Shown here: positions 16,687-25,774 of the stretch, in pieces
How positions within the stretch are numbered: the first letter of the stretch is position 1
How the letters are laid out: every line of letters starts with the position of its first letter
NCBI RefSeq assembly: GCF_000242455.2
Contig: NC_019892.1
Span: 310,001 to 374,000, forward strand
DNA length: 64,000 bases
Origin: Singulisphaera acidiphila DSM 18658
GTDB taxonomy: Bacteria > Planctomycetota > Planctomycetia > Isosphaerales > Isosphaeraceae
Direction of reading: 5' to 3'
Notes under the pieces: model-generated
Told to the model about the DNA's origin: nothing
The model's input: only the letters and a program-made list of their open reading frames with translations
Database searches by the model: none
Made by a program: the position numbers and the translations under genes

Positions 16687-19374
16687 TCAGTTGTTGCGAT
16701 CTTGAACCTGGATCTGGAAGTTGATCCCCTCCTTCGACTCTCCGGGCTCGAGCTTCAATTCCTGGCTCGTCCCTGCCGGCGCATCGTTCGCGGAGAGCCA
16801 GAACGGGGCGACTTGGATGAATTGCCTACCGCTGCGAACATATTTCAGTTCGAAGATGCCATCCTTGTCGGTCTTGGTGGTGGGATCGTAGTAGCGATTC
16901 TCAAGGAGGTCGGCCGCGCTGGCACGGACCTCGCGATCCGCCACGGGCTTGCCCTCAAGATCGGTCACGCGGCCGTGGACGGTGGCCGGCCGGGTCAGGC
17001 GGAGCTCGACGTCGCTGAATTCCTCTCCTGGCGTGGTCCGAAACGGCGGAAGGACGCCGTTGGCCCAGGTGCGCCACTGGCCGTACTTGCCGTCGTGGGC
17101 GACGAGGTTGTAGTCGCAGGGGCCGCTGGCGGGTAAGAGCATGGTGAAACGCCCTTCGTCATCGGTCGGGACGCTGAACCGGGTATCGCCGGTCAGCGAG
17201 TTTCCCGTGCCGGTCAAGGCCGGTGCCACGGTCGCGCCGGCGACGGGCTTGCCGTCCGGGTCGAGCACCCGTCCACGGACCGTCGCCCCCCGCTCGAGCT
17301 CGATTGTGATGTCCTTCATGCCGGGTTCGATAAGGAAGTCCAGGCCGTCGAAGTTCCGCTGGAACCCGCGCCCCGCATCTTTCTGGAAGCGGCTCCACTC
17401 GCTCAGGCAGGCGTTGGACCACCACCGGGTGTAGTCCTTGGCTTTGACCTGGAACCGGGGATACGTGCCGGGCGGGACGTCGCGAATCTCGATCCGGCCG
17501 TCGGCGTCGGAGGTTCCCTCGATGCCGGGCTTCTGCCAGTGGGAGAGCGAGACTCCGGCAACCGGCTTGCCGGTCTCGTGGTCGACCGTACGGGCGACCA
17601 CGTTGATTCCGGGCTCCAGGCGAATGTCCTGCTTCCGAATTTGATTGGCGGCGATCACTTCCTTCGAGAGCCCAGCCACTCCAACCCCGGGCGAGCGCAC
17701 CTTGATGTCGTACTGTCCGGGTTCCACGTAGAGGCGGTAGCGGCCGTCCTTGCCGCTCTTCGTTTCGGTATAGCACTCGGACAACATGAATCCCGAGGCG
17801 CGTTTCGGGCCGCTGTCGGCCTGGATCATCACGTCAGAGGCCGGTGATCCGTCAGGCGCGAGCACGCGTCCCTCGAAGAAGGTGGTGTTGCCGAGAACGA
17901 CCACCCAGCCAGGCTGTCCGGTGGCCTTGTCCAGGTGATACTGTGTCTCGTACCCCTCCTTGCGGAATCGGATCTCGACCTTATCACCCTTATCCAACTT
18001 GGTGATTCGGAACCGGCCGTCTCGATCGGTCCGAGTCACTCGCCCGGGAACCCAGTGCCAGGCGTGGGCTTCGACCCCCTCGATCGGCTTGCCTTGGGCG
18101 TCGACGACGACGCCGGCCAGTTCGTCCTCAGCGACCTCGCGGGGAGCTTCGACTTCCTTGGGGGGAGTGTCCTCGGCGCTGAGTTTGGCCGTGAACGAAC
18201 CGTCGCCTTTGGGAACGGCCCCCCGTTGTTCCGTGGGGTTGTCCTGCTTCGCCGGCGTCTCGACGGCCCGGACTTGCAAGCTGCTGATTCCCAGGGCGGT
18301 GGCCAGAGCCACGGTTCCCATCGCGAACAGGCGGTGGGGGGACGGGGGAGAGAGGGAACGCATCATGTCATCCTCCAGGAGTCGCTCGATGCGGACCGCG
18401 ACCGTGCCGCGGTCGAAAAAGGGGAGCCAGCCGGGCCTCAGCGCGGCTGTGGCGATCAACCTCTGACCGGGTCTCCGGGCCAGGTCCAACAGTAGGCGGG
18501 CGTAAACCAACGGGTCCCCGCCCAGAGCCACGACGGTCTCGTCGCAAAGCAACTCACGCTCGCGGTCGAGCCGCTTGAGCAGCCAGCGAACCAAGGGGTG
18601 GAAGAAGAAGGGGACGAGAACCAGCTCCTGAATGAACTTGGCCCAGTCGTCGCGGCGTTGCAGGTGCGCGAGCTCATGCCGTAGACAGTCGCGGCGGTGG
18701 GCTTCGGGCCAGCCGTCCCAGTCGGGCGGAACGAGAATTACCGGCACCCGTCCACCGATCACCACTGGCGAGGTTGTTGCCGGGTGCATCGCGAGCCTTG
18801 CGAGTCGGGAGAGCCCCAAGCTTTGCTGGCACTCGACGAGCAACCGTCCGGACGCCTCTCCGCACGGCACGGCCTGAGCCTTCAGCCTGGCCAGGAAGAG
18901 CCGTCCCCCCACCAGCCGGACTGAGAGCAGGATGGCGGCCAACGCCCAGATTGAGGCAATTCCCAGCGCGAGCAGTCGCCCGACGCCGATCGGCTCCGGC
19001 GCGGGCTGACTGCGCCGTTCCTCGTCGCCAAGTCGTGGTTCCAGCGGCCGAGCGACCACGTTCGAGCGGGGGCGGGAGAGCACCGCCCCTGGCTCCGGAA
19101 TAAGGCTTTCGCCAGTCAAGGGTCGATCGACCGCGACCATTGCTGGATTTGCCGTCGGTCGCGTGGCGATCTCGACCTGCCAGCGAGGCATGACGGGGAG
19201 CAGTAAGCCCGCCGCCAGCGCCATCAGGCACAACAGGTGACGGGTCGCCGTTCGTTGCGGCGGCCTCAGAATGAACCAGAGCGCCAGGACGAGGAGAACC
19301 AGGGCCCAACGCGCCGACCATTCAGCCAGGAACTGAAGCCCGGGAACGACCCAGAAGTCGATCGCTTCCATCAT
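16687..19374 (-). CDS. M56 (BlaR1-like) metallopeptidase with carboxypeptidase-regulatory repeats
   Basis: An 895-residue membrane protein. TM helices lie at about residues 22-37, 43-61 and 132-152. The zinc motif HELAH (residues 233-237) and a downstream ERELLCDETVVALGG give the M56 site. A further TM segment is near 345-365. From about residue 400 to the end there are about five carboxypeptidase-regulatory-like beta-sandwich repeats (LAGVVVDAQGKPIEGV, FEGRVLAPDGSPASDV, VRGRVLDPDGKPVAGA, VHGRVTDLEGKPVADR), which should lie outside the membrane in place of the penicillin-binding sensor of BlaR1. It overlaps the BlaI-type gene by 4 bases (ATGA). It probably senses a surface signal and cleaves, or triggers loss of, the repressor. 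Confidence 0.88.
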   Translation of the reverse strand: MMEAIDFWVVPGLQFLAEWSARWALVLLVLALWFILRPPQRTATRHLLCLMALAAGLLLPVMPRWQVEIATRPTANPAMVAVDRPLTGESLIPEPGAVLSRPRSNVVARPLEPRLGDEERRSQPAPEPIGVGRLLALGIASIWALAAILLSVRLVGGRLFLARLKAQAVPCGEASGRLLVECQQSLGLSRLARLAMHPATTSPVVIGGRVPVILVPPDWDGWPEAHRRDCLRHELAHLQRRDDWAKFIQELVLVPFFFHPLVRWLLKRLDRERELLCDETVVALGGDPLVYARLLLDLARRPGQRLIATAALRPGWLPFFDRGTVAVRIERLLEDDMMRSLSPPSPHRLFAMGTVALATALGISSLQVRAVETPAKQDNPTEQRGAVPKGDGSFTAKLSAEDTPPKEVEAPREVAEDELAGVVVDAQGKPIEGVEAHAWHWVPGRVTRTDRDGRFRITKLDKGDKVEIRFRKEGYETQYHLDKATGQPGWVVVLGNTTFFEGRVLAPDGSPASDVMIQADSGPKRASGFMLSECYTETKSGKDGRYRLYVEPGQYDIKVRSPGVGVAGLSKEVIAANQIRKQDIRLEPGINVVARTVDHETGKPVAGVSLSHWQKPGIEGTSDADGRIEIRDVPPGTYPRFQVKAKDYTRWWSNACLSEWSRFQKDAGRGFQRNFDGLDFLIEPGMKDITIELERGATVRGRVLDPDGKPVAGATVAPALTGTGNSLTGDTRFSVPTDDEGRFTMLLPASGPCDYNLVAHDGKYGQWRTWANGVLPPFRTTPGEEFSDVELRLTRPATVHGRVTDLEGKPVADREVRASAADLLENRYYDPTTKTDKDGIFELKYVRSGRQFIQVAPFWLSANDAPAGTSQELKLEPGESKEGINFQIQVQDRNN

Positions 19375-19817
19375 CGTTTCTTCCTCCCTCGTTTGGCTCC
19401 GGTCTCTTCCTCGCTCTTCGGACGCTTGGCCGCCATCTGCTCTTCAACACTCGTGAGCCGGGCCTCGATCGCTCGGAACTCGTCGGGTGCCAGCTTCTCG
19501 GTGTCCACGAGCCCGAGGATCAACTGCTCGGCCGACCCGTGGAAGAACCGCGCCAGGAAGTCGGACAGCAGGTTCCCCGTAGCCTCTTGCTGCGAGACAA
19601 GGGGCCGGTAGCGATGGGTCAGCCCCTCTTTCTCGTGGTCGACCAGCTTTGCCTTCTCCATGACCTGAAGCAGGCCGAGCACCGTGGTGTAAGGCTGACT
19701 CTCGCCTCGGGGTAGATGCTCCATCAAGCCCCGGACCGTCTGTGGGCCGTGCTCCCAGAGCACGCGGAGAACGGCAAACTGCCGCTCCGTGATCGCAACG
19801 ATCTTGCGTCCGGCCAT
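19371..19817 (-). CDS. blaI: BlaI/MecI/CopY family transcriptional repressor
   Basis: A 148-residue winged-helix repressor. The HTH part is ITERQFAVLRVLWEHGPQTVRGLMEHL, followed by the wing YTTVLGLLQVMEKAKLVDHEKEGLTHRYRPLV. The C-terminal dimerisation part includes LLSDFLARFFHGSAEQLILGLV. The ATG at 19817 with GAGGGAG upstream is preferred over an upstream TTG. It comes first in an operon with the M56 metallopeptidase, the usual BlaI-BlaR layout. Here the pair probably controls its own operon; no beta-lactamase gene is nearby. Confidence 0.9.
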   Translation of the reverse strand: MAGRKIVAITERQFAVLRVLWEHGPQTVRGLMEHLPRGESQPYTTVLGLLQVMEKAKLVDHEKEGLTHRYRPLVSQQEATGNLLSDFLARFFHGSAEQLILGLVDTEKLAPDEFRAIEARLTSVEEQMAAKRPKSEEETGAKRGRKKR

Positions 19818-19861
19818 GGCGTCAAGCTCCCTCACGCGATCCAACGTTCGACTATGTACGC

Positions 19862-19891
19862 ATTATTGAGTAGGAGCGGGAAAGTTGTCAA
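19862..19891 (-). promoter_or_regulatory. Promoter candidate for the BlaI/M56 operon
   Basis: On the minus strand TTGACA (19886-19891) and AATAAT (19862-19867) are 18 bases apart. Immediately downstream is TACATAGT (19851-19858 on plus: actatgta), a half-site of the TACA/TGTA kind bound by BlaI-type repressors. No convincing full dyad is visible, so the operator is only suggested. Confidence 0.45.
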
Positions 19892-19947
19892 GATCCAGGC
19901 GGTCAGGAAGTGTGCCGCTGGTGTGATGCCTTCGATGAGCCGGCTTG

Positions 19948-20043
19948 TGTAGCCCTGAAGGGGCGGCCGCTCCTAGCCAGGGGTGAAACCCCTGGAATTC
20001 GGATAAGATGAAATGAGGTTTTGCAGCCCCGAAGGGGCGACAG
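19948..20043. repeat. Dispersed AGCCCCGAAGGGGCG / AGCCAGGGG repeat
   Basis: Three small hairpins in a row: agccctgaaggggcgg (19951-19966), tagccaggggtgaaacccctgg (19974-19995) and cagccccgaaggggcgaca (20024-20042). Each is a short self-complementary unit. A related unit tagccccaacgggctggg occurs at 21868-21885. Repeats of this form recur in planctomycete and related genomes; the assignment is from pattern memory. The rest of the 19892-20333 gap shows no gene. Confidence 0.65.
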
Positions 20044-20333
20044 TGCATGCTGACTCCAGGCTTTTACTGTCTCCATTGCGGGGATGATTGATTAGCGTCT
20101 TAATTTTTTTTGTGACATGAGTATTGTTGATTGATTTTCAATAGGCGTGCGACGCGCGTCCACGGCAGACGGCTGTGGTGGTTCCCGTCGGGATGGAACG
20201 GACGCCGCGTGCCCCAGAGTGAGCGAGCGACTGGAGTTCATCAGTGCGGCCTGTCGAGTTACCTCGCGACCATTTACGATAGGATCCCGAACTCCATCTC
20301 CGGCTGATTCTCAATCAACCCCCGGGAAGTCTC

Positions 20334-21212
20334 ATGACGTTCGCATTCCTCGCACTCTCACTCGCGGCCCTCTGCGCTGAGCCCACCAGGAACGATGCCG
20401 TGCGGGTCATGGGCTACAACATTCGCTATGCCACGGCCTCTGACGGGAAGAACGTCTGGGACAACCGGAAGGATTTCCTGGCCGAGACCATCAAGGAGTT
20501 CAACCCCGACCTGCTCGGGACGCAGGAGACCCTGGCCCGCCAGCGTGACGACCTCGCTGCGCGGCTCGATGGTTATGACCTGCTGGCTGCGGGCCGGGAC
20601 GACGGTGGTGAGAAGGGCGAGATGATGGCCTTGTTCTACCGCACAGATCGCTTCGAGAAGCTCGCCGGGGGCCATTTTTGGCTGAGCGAGACGCCCGAAC
20701 GCGCGGGGAGCAAGAGTTGGGATACGTCGTTGCCTCGGATGACGACCTGGGTGAAGCTTCGAGACAAGACAAACCCGGCCACGTCCCCGATCGCGTTCTT
20801 CAACACCCATTTCGACCACCGGGGGCGGAAAGCCCGGCTCGAATCGGCCCGGCTCCTCCGCAAGAAGATCGGGGAGCTCGGCGAGGGCTGCCGGATCGTG
20901 GTGACCGGCGATTTCAACAGCGACGAGGGGAGCGAACCGTACCAGGCCTTGTTCGAAGCTGCCGAGCCGTCCCGAACCGTGCTCGACACGTTCCGGGTCG
21001 CCCACCCGACGAAAGCCAAGGGCGAGGGCACGATCACAGACTTCCGGGCCGGGGTCTCCTCGGGTCCGAGGATCGACTGGATCGGCTGTTCGACGGACTG
21101 GGAGGTGCAAGAGGCGGCGATCGTTCACGCCGCACGAGACGGACGCACCCCGTCCGACCACCATGCCGTCACCACCGTTCTCCGGTCTGCCAATCCCAAG
21201 CAAGCGCATTGA
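20334..21212 (+). CDS. Secreted endonuclease/exonuclease/phosphatase family hydrolase
   Basis: A 292-residue EEP-fold enzyme. The short N-terminus (MTFAFLALSLAALCAEP) is a signal peptide. The metal-dependent active-site motifs are present in order: MGYNIRY (Asn), LGTQE (metal-binding Glu), FFNTHFDHRG (His), VTGDFNSDEG (Asp/Asn), IDWIGCS and SDHHAV (final Asp-His). This group covers nucleases, sphingomyelinases and phosphoinositide phosphatases, so the substrate cannot be named. The ATG at 20334 follows a GGGAAGTCTC box. It stands alone. Confidence 0.85.
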   Translation: MTFAFLALSLAALCAEPTRNDAVRVMGYNIRYATASDGKNVWDNRKDFLAETIKEFNPDLLGTQETLARQRDDLAARLDGYDLLAAGRDDGGEKGEMMALFYRTDRFEKLAGGHFWLSETPERAGSKSWDTSLPRMTTWVKLRDKTNPATSPIAFFNTHFDHRGRKARLESARLLRKKIGELGEGCRIVVTGDFNSDEGSEPYQALFEAAEPSRTVLDTFRVAHPTKAKGEGTITDFRAGVSSGPRIDWIGCSTDWEVQEAAIVHAARDGRTPSDHHAVTTVLRSANPKQAH

Positions 21213-21944
21213 CGCTTTCGCCGGCTCGATTGGCCGCAAGGAAGTTGGATCCAACAGCCCCGACAACCTCTCTCAATGCCTGGTTGCAGGTTCGGGGCTA
21301 TTTCGGTAGCTGATTTTATGGAAATTTTGAATTGATTGGATGCGAATGGCAAAACGATGTATGCTTCGACCCGATCCAATCCAGCCTGAACAGGGCGACT
21401 TCGCTTCAACCACGGCACGCGTTCTTGCAGGACGTGTTCCCCTGCCTGCTCCTGACAGGGAACACACCCAGGCAAGCCAGTGGATTGAGCCATCGTGATG
21501 ATCGACCGCCACCGCGATCCGCTCGTGAAGTGCCAGGGAATAGGGACGTATGATCGTGGCCTCCTTTCCACGATCATTCCCCAAGCATATCCGTCACGAT
21601 GGAATGATTCGCGAGCGCAATGGGAATGGTAAAACACTGCAATAAATGTGAAATGCTTGTTTAGGCGTGTTGGCCTTCCGTTTCCTTTTGTTTGTGCCAA
21701 TTCTGGACCACAAGCCTTGCCGTGATAAACTTCTTCGGACTCTTCCTTCGTCGTATGGGAGATTCATGCTAAAGATTTACATTGTCATTAGATGGGAGAA
21801 ATGAGCGATGTTGAATGCGGTACGTAAAAAAAGTATGCGTTGTCAGCATGATGAGCTACATTTGGTGTAGCCCCAACGGGCTGGGCGATGAGGCCCACTC
21901 TACAACATCCGACGTTGCATACATGAATGCGGAGATCGCAGACG
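21213..21944. other. Long intergenic region with no convincing gene
   Basis: This 730-base region is lower in GC than its neighbours. Several short frames occur on both strands (for example minus strand 21273-21584), but none has a ribosome site or a recognisable protein pattern. A short repeat-like unit tagccccaacgggctggg is at 21868-21885. Confidence 0.4.
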
Positions 21945-22595
21945 ATGACAATCCGCCGCCCGCGCCGTTCGATGCGCCCGTCCATCGACGGTTTGGAGTC
22001 TCGCCTTACCCTATCCGCCGCGCCGGCTCATGCGTTGATCTCGATCAAGGCCGACTTGAATAGTCAGGTTCTCTCCTTTGCGCAAAAGGCCCTGGGCAAG
22101 AAGATCGGCGACGGGGAGTGCGCGACCTTGGCCGACGAGGCCGTCCGCACTGCCGGCGGGAAGCGGTTCTATACCTTAGGCCCTTCCGGCTTGGACGCCG
22201 ACTATGTCTGGGGTCGCAAGATCACGACCCTGACGCCGTCCGGCGGATCGATTTCGTCGATCAAGCCCGGTGACATCATCCAGTTCCGCAACGTCACGTT
22301 CAGCATGTCGCAGAAGGTCACCAAGCCGAACGGCTCGTGGCAAATGTCAAGCTCCAATTCCAGCTACGGCCACCACACCGCAATCGTCAGTGGAGTAAGC
22401 GGAAATTATATCTACGTGCTTCAGCAGAACGTCGGCTCCAAGGGCAAGTCGGCCGACGCCAAAAAGATCGTGCAGGAGGGGACGATCTGGGGCACCTCGT
22501 TTTCGACGACGTCGACCGCGAAAGACAAGACGGTGACGGCGACGACTTACACGTTCAAGTCGGGCACGATGTGGGTCTATCGCCCATATTCCTGA
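21945..22595 (+). CDS. Exported CHAP/NlpC-P60-like cysteine protease-fold protein
   Basis: A 216-residue protein. The arginine-rich start followed by SIDGLESRLTLSAAPAHA resembles the LEPR-XLL-type N-terminal motif seen on many planctomycete surface proteins. The core shows GDGECATLADEAVRTAGG with a probable nucleophile cysteine, then YVWGRKI, SIKPGDIIQFRNV, a histidine in YGHHTAIVSGV and a final strand TYTFKSGTMWVYRPYS. This is the order of a papain-like amidase/CHAP-type fold. The ATG at 21945 has GGAG 10 bases upstream; the ATG at 21927 is the alternative. Peptidoglycan or peptide hydrolysis is possible but not proven. Confidence 0.7.
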   Translation: MTIRRPRRSMRPSIDGLESRLTLSAAPAHALISIKADLNSQVLSFAQKALGKKIGDGECATLADEAVRTAGGKRFYTLGPSGLDADYVWGRKITTLTPSGGSISSIKPGDIIQFRNVTFSMSQKVTKPNGSWQMSSSNSSYGHHTAIVSGVSGNYIYVLQQNVGSKGKSADAKKIVQEGTIWGTSFSTTSTAKDKTVTATTYTFKSGTMWVYRPYS

Positions 22596-22839
22596 TCTGG
22601 TGCTGACGCTGGCTCGTCGCGCCGGGACCTCCGGCGCGGCCTGCCCCAAGGTCACCGTCACATTGTTGTGACCGAGGTGCTCGACCGGAACCGCTACCGC
22701 GCTTTACCGTCCACACGCTGGGGATAAGGCGGCCCATTTGGCGATGGCGGTTGGCCCAGGATTGCCATCACGGCACGGCAATGACGAAATTAATCAGAAA
22801 GTGCTTGAGTTTATGGAGTGCGTTGAGATTTAAAGCGGT

Positions 22840-23073
22840 CTAGCGCTCTCGGCGGTGTACTTCGCTAACACGATGGATTGAGCGTCTCAAGAATGCGATC
22901 ACCGTCCAACCCGTCAGCATCCCCAAGAGATAGACTGCGACGGCGAGGAGGGCGACAGGGGCAGAAATGCTCCAGCCGAAGAACTTGACCGTGATTGCCT
23001 GCATATTCTGCGCGGCAAAGAGACCGACCGCAGCCAGGAAGACAAGGAGGATCGCGGCTTGAACGTATCGCAT
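22840..23073 (-). CDS. LapA-domain (DUF1049) inner-membrane protein
   Basis: A 77-residue protein with two TM segments (MRYVQAAILLVFLAAVGLFAAQN and APVALLAVAVYLLGMLTGWTVIAF) joined by MQAITVKFFGWSIS, the pattern of the LapA/DUF1049 family. It ends in a basic tail (LRRSIHRVSEVHRRER). An in-frame ATG at 23097 would add 8 residues; the shorter form matches the usual MRY start. In proteobacteria LapA takes part in lipopolysaccharide assembly; here only the membrane fold is supported. Confidence 0.75.
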   Translation of the reverse strand: MRYVQAAILLVFLAAVGLFAAQNMQAITVKFFGWSISAPVALLAVAVYLLGMLTGWTVIAFLRRSIHRVSEVHRRER

Positions 23074-23305
23074 GGTGGGTGTCTCGTGGGAGCGCATTGC
23101 GATCGTGTCAGGAGAAAGGTATTCCTTGATATTTTATGCTGAAACAGGATTTGCTCGCAAGTGTGAAATCCAGCGTTGCTGCTGCGGGAAGGTTTTGGGG
23201 AGAGGCTGATTCGGGATGTATTTGCGACGCGAGGCGGCGGAACCTTGCCTTTTGGGGGAACAAAGGCTTGGTCCGCCGCCTCGCGACTTGGGATGGGAGC
23301 TCAGG

Positions 23306-24817
23306 TCAGGCTGGCACCAGGGAGGCGAATCGGGCGGCGGCCTCGTCCCAGACGGCGGTGTTCCTCGGCTCGTAGACGATGACCGGGAACGAGCGGGCGA
23401 CGATCTCGCGGGCCTCGGCCAGGGAGCCGATCCGGCCCCGGCCCATCGCCTGCAAGAGGACGTTGCCGACGGCGGTGGCCTCGACCGGTCCGGCGTGGAC
23501 GGGGCGACCGCAGGCGTCGGCCGTGAACTGGCAGAGCAAGGCGTTGCGGGTGCCGCCGCCGACGACGTGGATCGTGCGGATCGTCGTGCCGAGGATCCGT
23601 TCGAGCCGCTCGATGGTCCAGCGGTACTTGAGCGCCAGGCTCTCCAACGCGCAGCGGGCGAACGCCCCTTCGTCCTGGGGCGGGGTCTGGCCGGTCCTGG
23701 TGCAGTAGGCGGCCAGCCGTGCGGGCATGTCGCCGGGGGAGAGGAACGACTCGTCATCGGGATCGACCAGGGCGGCGAACGGCCGGGCGGCCTCAGCGAG
23801 GGTGGCGAGCTCCTCGTACGAGACCTCGCGCCCCGTGCGGGCCCAGGCTCGGCGGCACTCCTGCACGAGCCAGAGCCCCATGATGTTCTTGAGCAGCCGC
23901 GTCGTGCCGACGACTCCCCCTTCGTTCGTGAAGTTGTACTTGAGCGTGTCGGCCGTGATGACCGGCTGGTGGACCTCGACCCCCAGGAGCGACCAGGTCC
24001 CTGAGCTGAGGTAGCACCAATCGGGGGGGCCGACGACGTCGACGACCCCGCGAGGTCGGACCACCGGCACCGCAGCCACGGCGCTGGCGGTGTCGTGGGT
24101 CGCCGGCGCCAGGACGCTCAGACCTTGGGGGATCCCGAGCTCCTCGGCCAGAGGCCGGCGGATCGGGCCGATCACCGTCCCCGGGTCGATCAGCTCAGGG
24201 AGGATCTGCCGGGGCAAGTTCAGGTCCCGGCAGAGCTCGTCGGACCAGGTCCCCGACCTCGGGTCGAGCAACTGGGTCGTCGAGGCGTCGGTCCGCTCCC
24301 CCGTCCGCCTGCCGGTCAGGAGCCAGGCGAACAGGTCGGGCATCATCAGGAGGGTTTCGGCCATCTCCAGGATCGGCGAGTCGGACAGTCGCATCGCCAG
24401 CAGTTGATAGAGCGTGTTGAACGGCAGGAACTGGAGCCCGGTGATCTCGTAGATCCGCTCGCGAGGGACCCGGCGGAAGGCCGCCTCGAACATGCCGTCC
24501 GTCCGCGCATCGCGGTAGTGGACCGGGTTGCTCAGCAGCGTATCCCCGCGCCCGACCAGGCCGAAGTCGACGCCCCAGGTGTCGACCCCCACGCCGTCGA
24601 GCCCCGGGTTGGCCGTGGCCGCTTTGCGGAGGGCGACCTTGATCTCTTCGAAGAGCCGGGGCAAGTCCCAGTGCAAGGTGTCGAAGACCCGGACCGGCCC
24701 GTTGGGGAAGCGGTGGACCTCTTCGAGGACGATTCGCTCGCCGTCGAATTTGCCCAGGAGCCCTCGCCCGCTCTCAGCCCCCAGGTCGAGGGCCAGGTAG
24801 TCGCTCGTTTTCGCCAT
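23306..24817 (-). CDS. rhaB: Rhamnulokinase (FGGY sugar kinase)
   Basis: A 503-residue FGGY-family kinase that phosphorylates L-rhamnulose. The N-terminus has YLALDLGAESGRGLLGKFDGERIVLEEVHRF. Family stretches follow: FDTLHWDLPRLFEEI, VGVDTWGVDFGLVG, HYRDARTDG, ITGLQFLPFNTLYQLLA, MMPDLFAWLLTG, LAPATHDTASAVAAVP, YLSSGTWSLLGVE, FTNEGGVVGTTRLLKNIMGLWL and the ATP-binding IHVVGGGTRNALLCQFTADA. Length and motif order match RhaB. No rhaA, rhaD or regulator lies next to it, so the pathway must be encoded elsewhere. Rhamnose is a pectin constituent, which fits the PL10 lyase at 8.6 kb. Confidence 0.93.
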   Translation of the reverse strand: MAKTSDYLALDLGAESGRGLLGKFDGERIVLEEVHRFPNGPVRVFDTLHWDLPRLFEEIKVALRKAATANPGLDGVGVDTWGVDFGLVGRGDTLLSNPVHYRDARTDGMFEAAFRRVPRERIYEITGLQFLPFNTLYQLLAMRLSDSPILEMAETLLMMPDLFAWLLTGRRTGERTDASTTQLLDPRSGTWSDELCRDLNLPRQILPELIDPGTVIGPIRRPLAEELGIPQGLSVLAPATHDTASAVAAVPVVRPRGVVDVVGPPDWCYLSSGTWSLLGVEVHQPVITADTLKYNFTNEGGVVGTTRLLKNIMGLWLVQECRRAWARTGREVSYEELATLAEAARPFAALVDPDDESFLSPGDMPARLAAYCTRTGQTPPQDEGAFARCALESLALKYRWTIERLERILGTTIRTIHVVGGGTRNALLCQFTADACGRPVHAGPVEATAVGNVLLQAMGRGRIGSLAEAREIVARSFPVIVYEPRNTAVWDEAAARFASLVPA

Positions 24818-25117
24818 GGCGCGTGGGATCTCCCGCCGTTTTTAATGAATCGTTGCGTTGCTTGGTTTGCCTGCCTCGGGTCGAGGCAAGGGAAGATCGA
24901 GGCGCCGCCTCGACCGCCCATCATAAACAAACGGCATTTCAGGTGGTAGAAGCGATGAAGAACCGGCCGTCAGGCCGGCTCGGACGATTTTCCCCGCATT
25001 CAAGGGTGACGGCTTTACGGCGCGGTTGGGGCCAGGTAGAAACCAAAAAGGAGCGATAAGGCGAAAAACTACGCGTCCCTTCGCTCTCGCGGTCCCTTTT
25101 GGCAATGGGAGCTGGTC
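24818..25117. other. Divergent intergenic region
   Basis: A 300-base gap between the divergent rhamnulokinase and coiled-coil protein genes. It should hold both promoters. No gene, repeat or clear promoter element was recognised. Confidence 0.35.
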
Positions 25118-25747
25118 ATGAAACGGTGGTTTTCACGGTACATCCCCACGCCGGTCATCGCCCTTGGCCTGACCTTGGCCCTCGCGCCAAGCCCCGCGCA
25201 ATCGGCGCCGCCACAGGGGGCAGAGCCACCGGCCGAGAAGAAGCAGCCCCCTGCCACTGTCCCTGCCCCCGAGCCTCAGGACGATCCTTGGGAGGAGCGC
25301 AAGGCAAGGGCTCGCGAGGATGTCGAATACCTTGAAGCCCTCCACAAGGCGAAGCTGGCCGAATGCCGTGAGGCCGAGCTGCGAAGCGCCTATGTCCTGG
25401 CGTTGAAAACCGACATCGATCGGCAGAAGCAGAAGGGTTATATCGCGACGTCCATGGTACGCCAGTCTGAGGTGGGGATTGCTGAGAACCAGGCACAGCT
25501 TGAGATGAGGCGAGTCGAGCTGAAAGATGTCGAGATCCGGCTCGCCCGCTCTCGACGCCGGCTCAAGGCGATTGAGCGTTCGGGCGCTGCGAACGAGCCG
25601 GAGACTTTCCAAGCGGAGGATCGCTTGCGCGAGTTGGAGATCAAATACGAACGCCTTCGTCGCGAGTCCGAGCTCGCCGAGCGAACGATCGCTACGCTCC
25701 GCATCGAAATGGATCTGATGAAGAACCGCCCCCTATCACGACCATGA
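25118..25747 (+). CDS. Secreted coiled-coil protein
   Basis: A 209-residue protein. A signal peptide (MKRWFSRYIPTPVIALGLTLALAPSPAQSA) is followed by a proline-rich linker (about residues 30-60, PPQGAEPPAEKKQPPATVPAPEPQ). The rest, residues about 62-205, is highly charged with heptad-like leucines and alanines (VEYLEALHKAKLAECREAELRS, then LEMRRVELKDVEIRLARSRRRL, then LRELEIKYERLRRESELAERTIATL), predicted to form long coiled coils. GGGAGC lies upstream of the ATG. Its role is unknown; a periplasmic scaffold or a membrane-fusion-like spacer is possible. Confidence 0.75.
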   Translation: MKRWFSRYIPTPVIALGLTLALAPSPAQSAPPQGAEPPAEKKQPPATVPAPEPQDDPWEERKARAREDVEYLEALHKAKLAECREAELRSAYVLALKTDIDRQKQKGYIATSMVRQSEVGIAENQAQLEMRRVELKDVEIRLARSRRRLKAIERSGAANEPETFQAEDRLRELEIKYERLRRESELAERTIATLRIEMDLMKNRPLSRP

Positions 25748-25774
25748 TGACAGGCGTCGGCCGGGATCAGCAGA

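Noticed and set aside
21273..21584. Minus-strand frame of 103 codons in the gap before the CHAP-like gene
   Set aside because: No ribosome site or family pattern; arginine/isoleucine-rich sequence without conserved-looking motifs.
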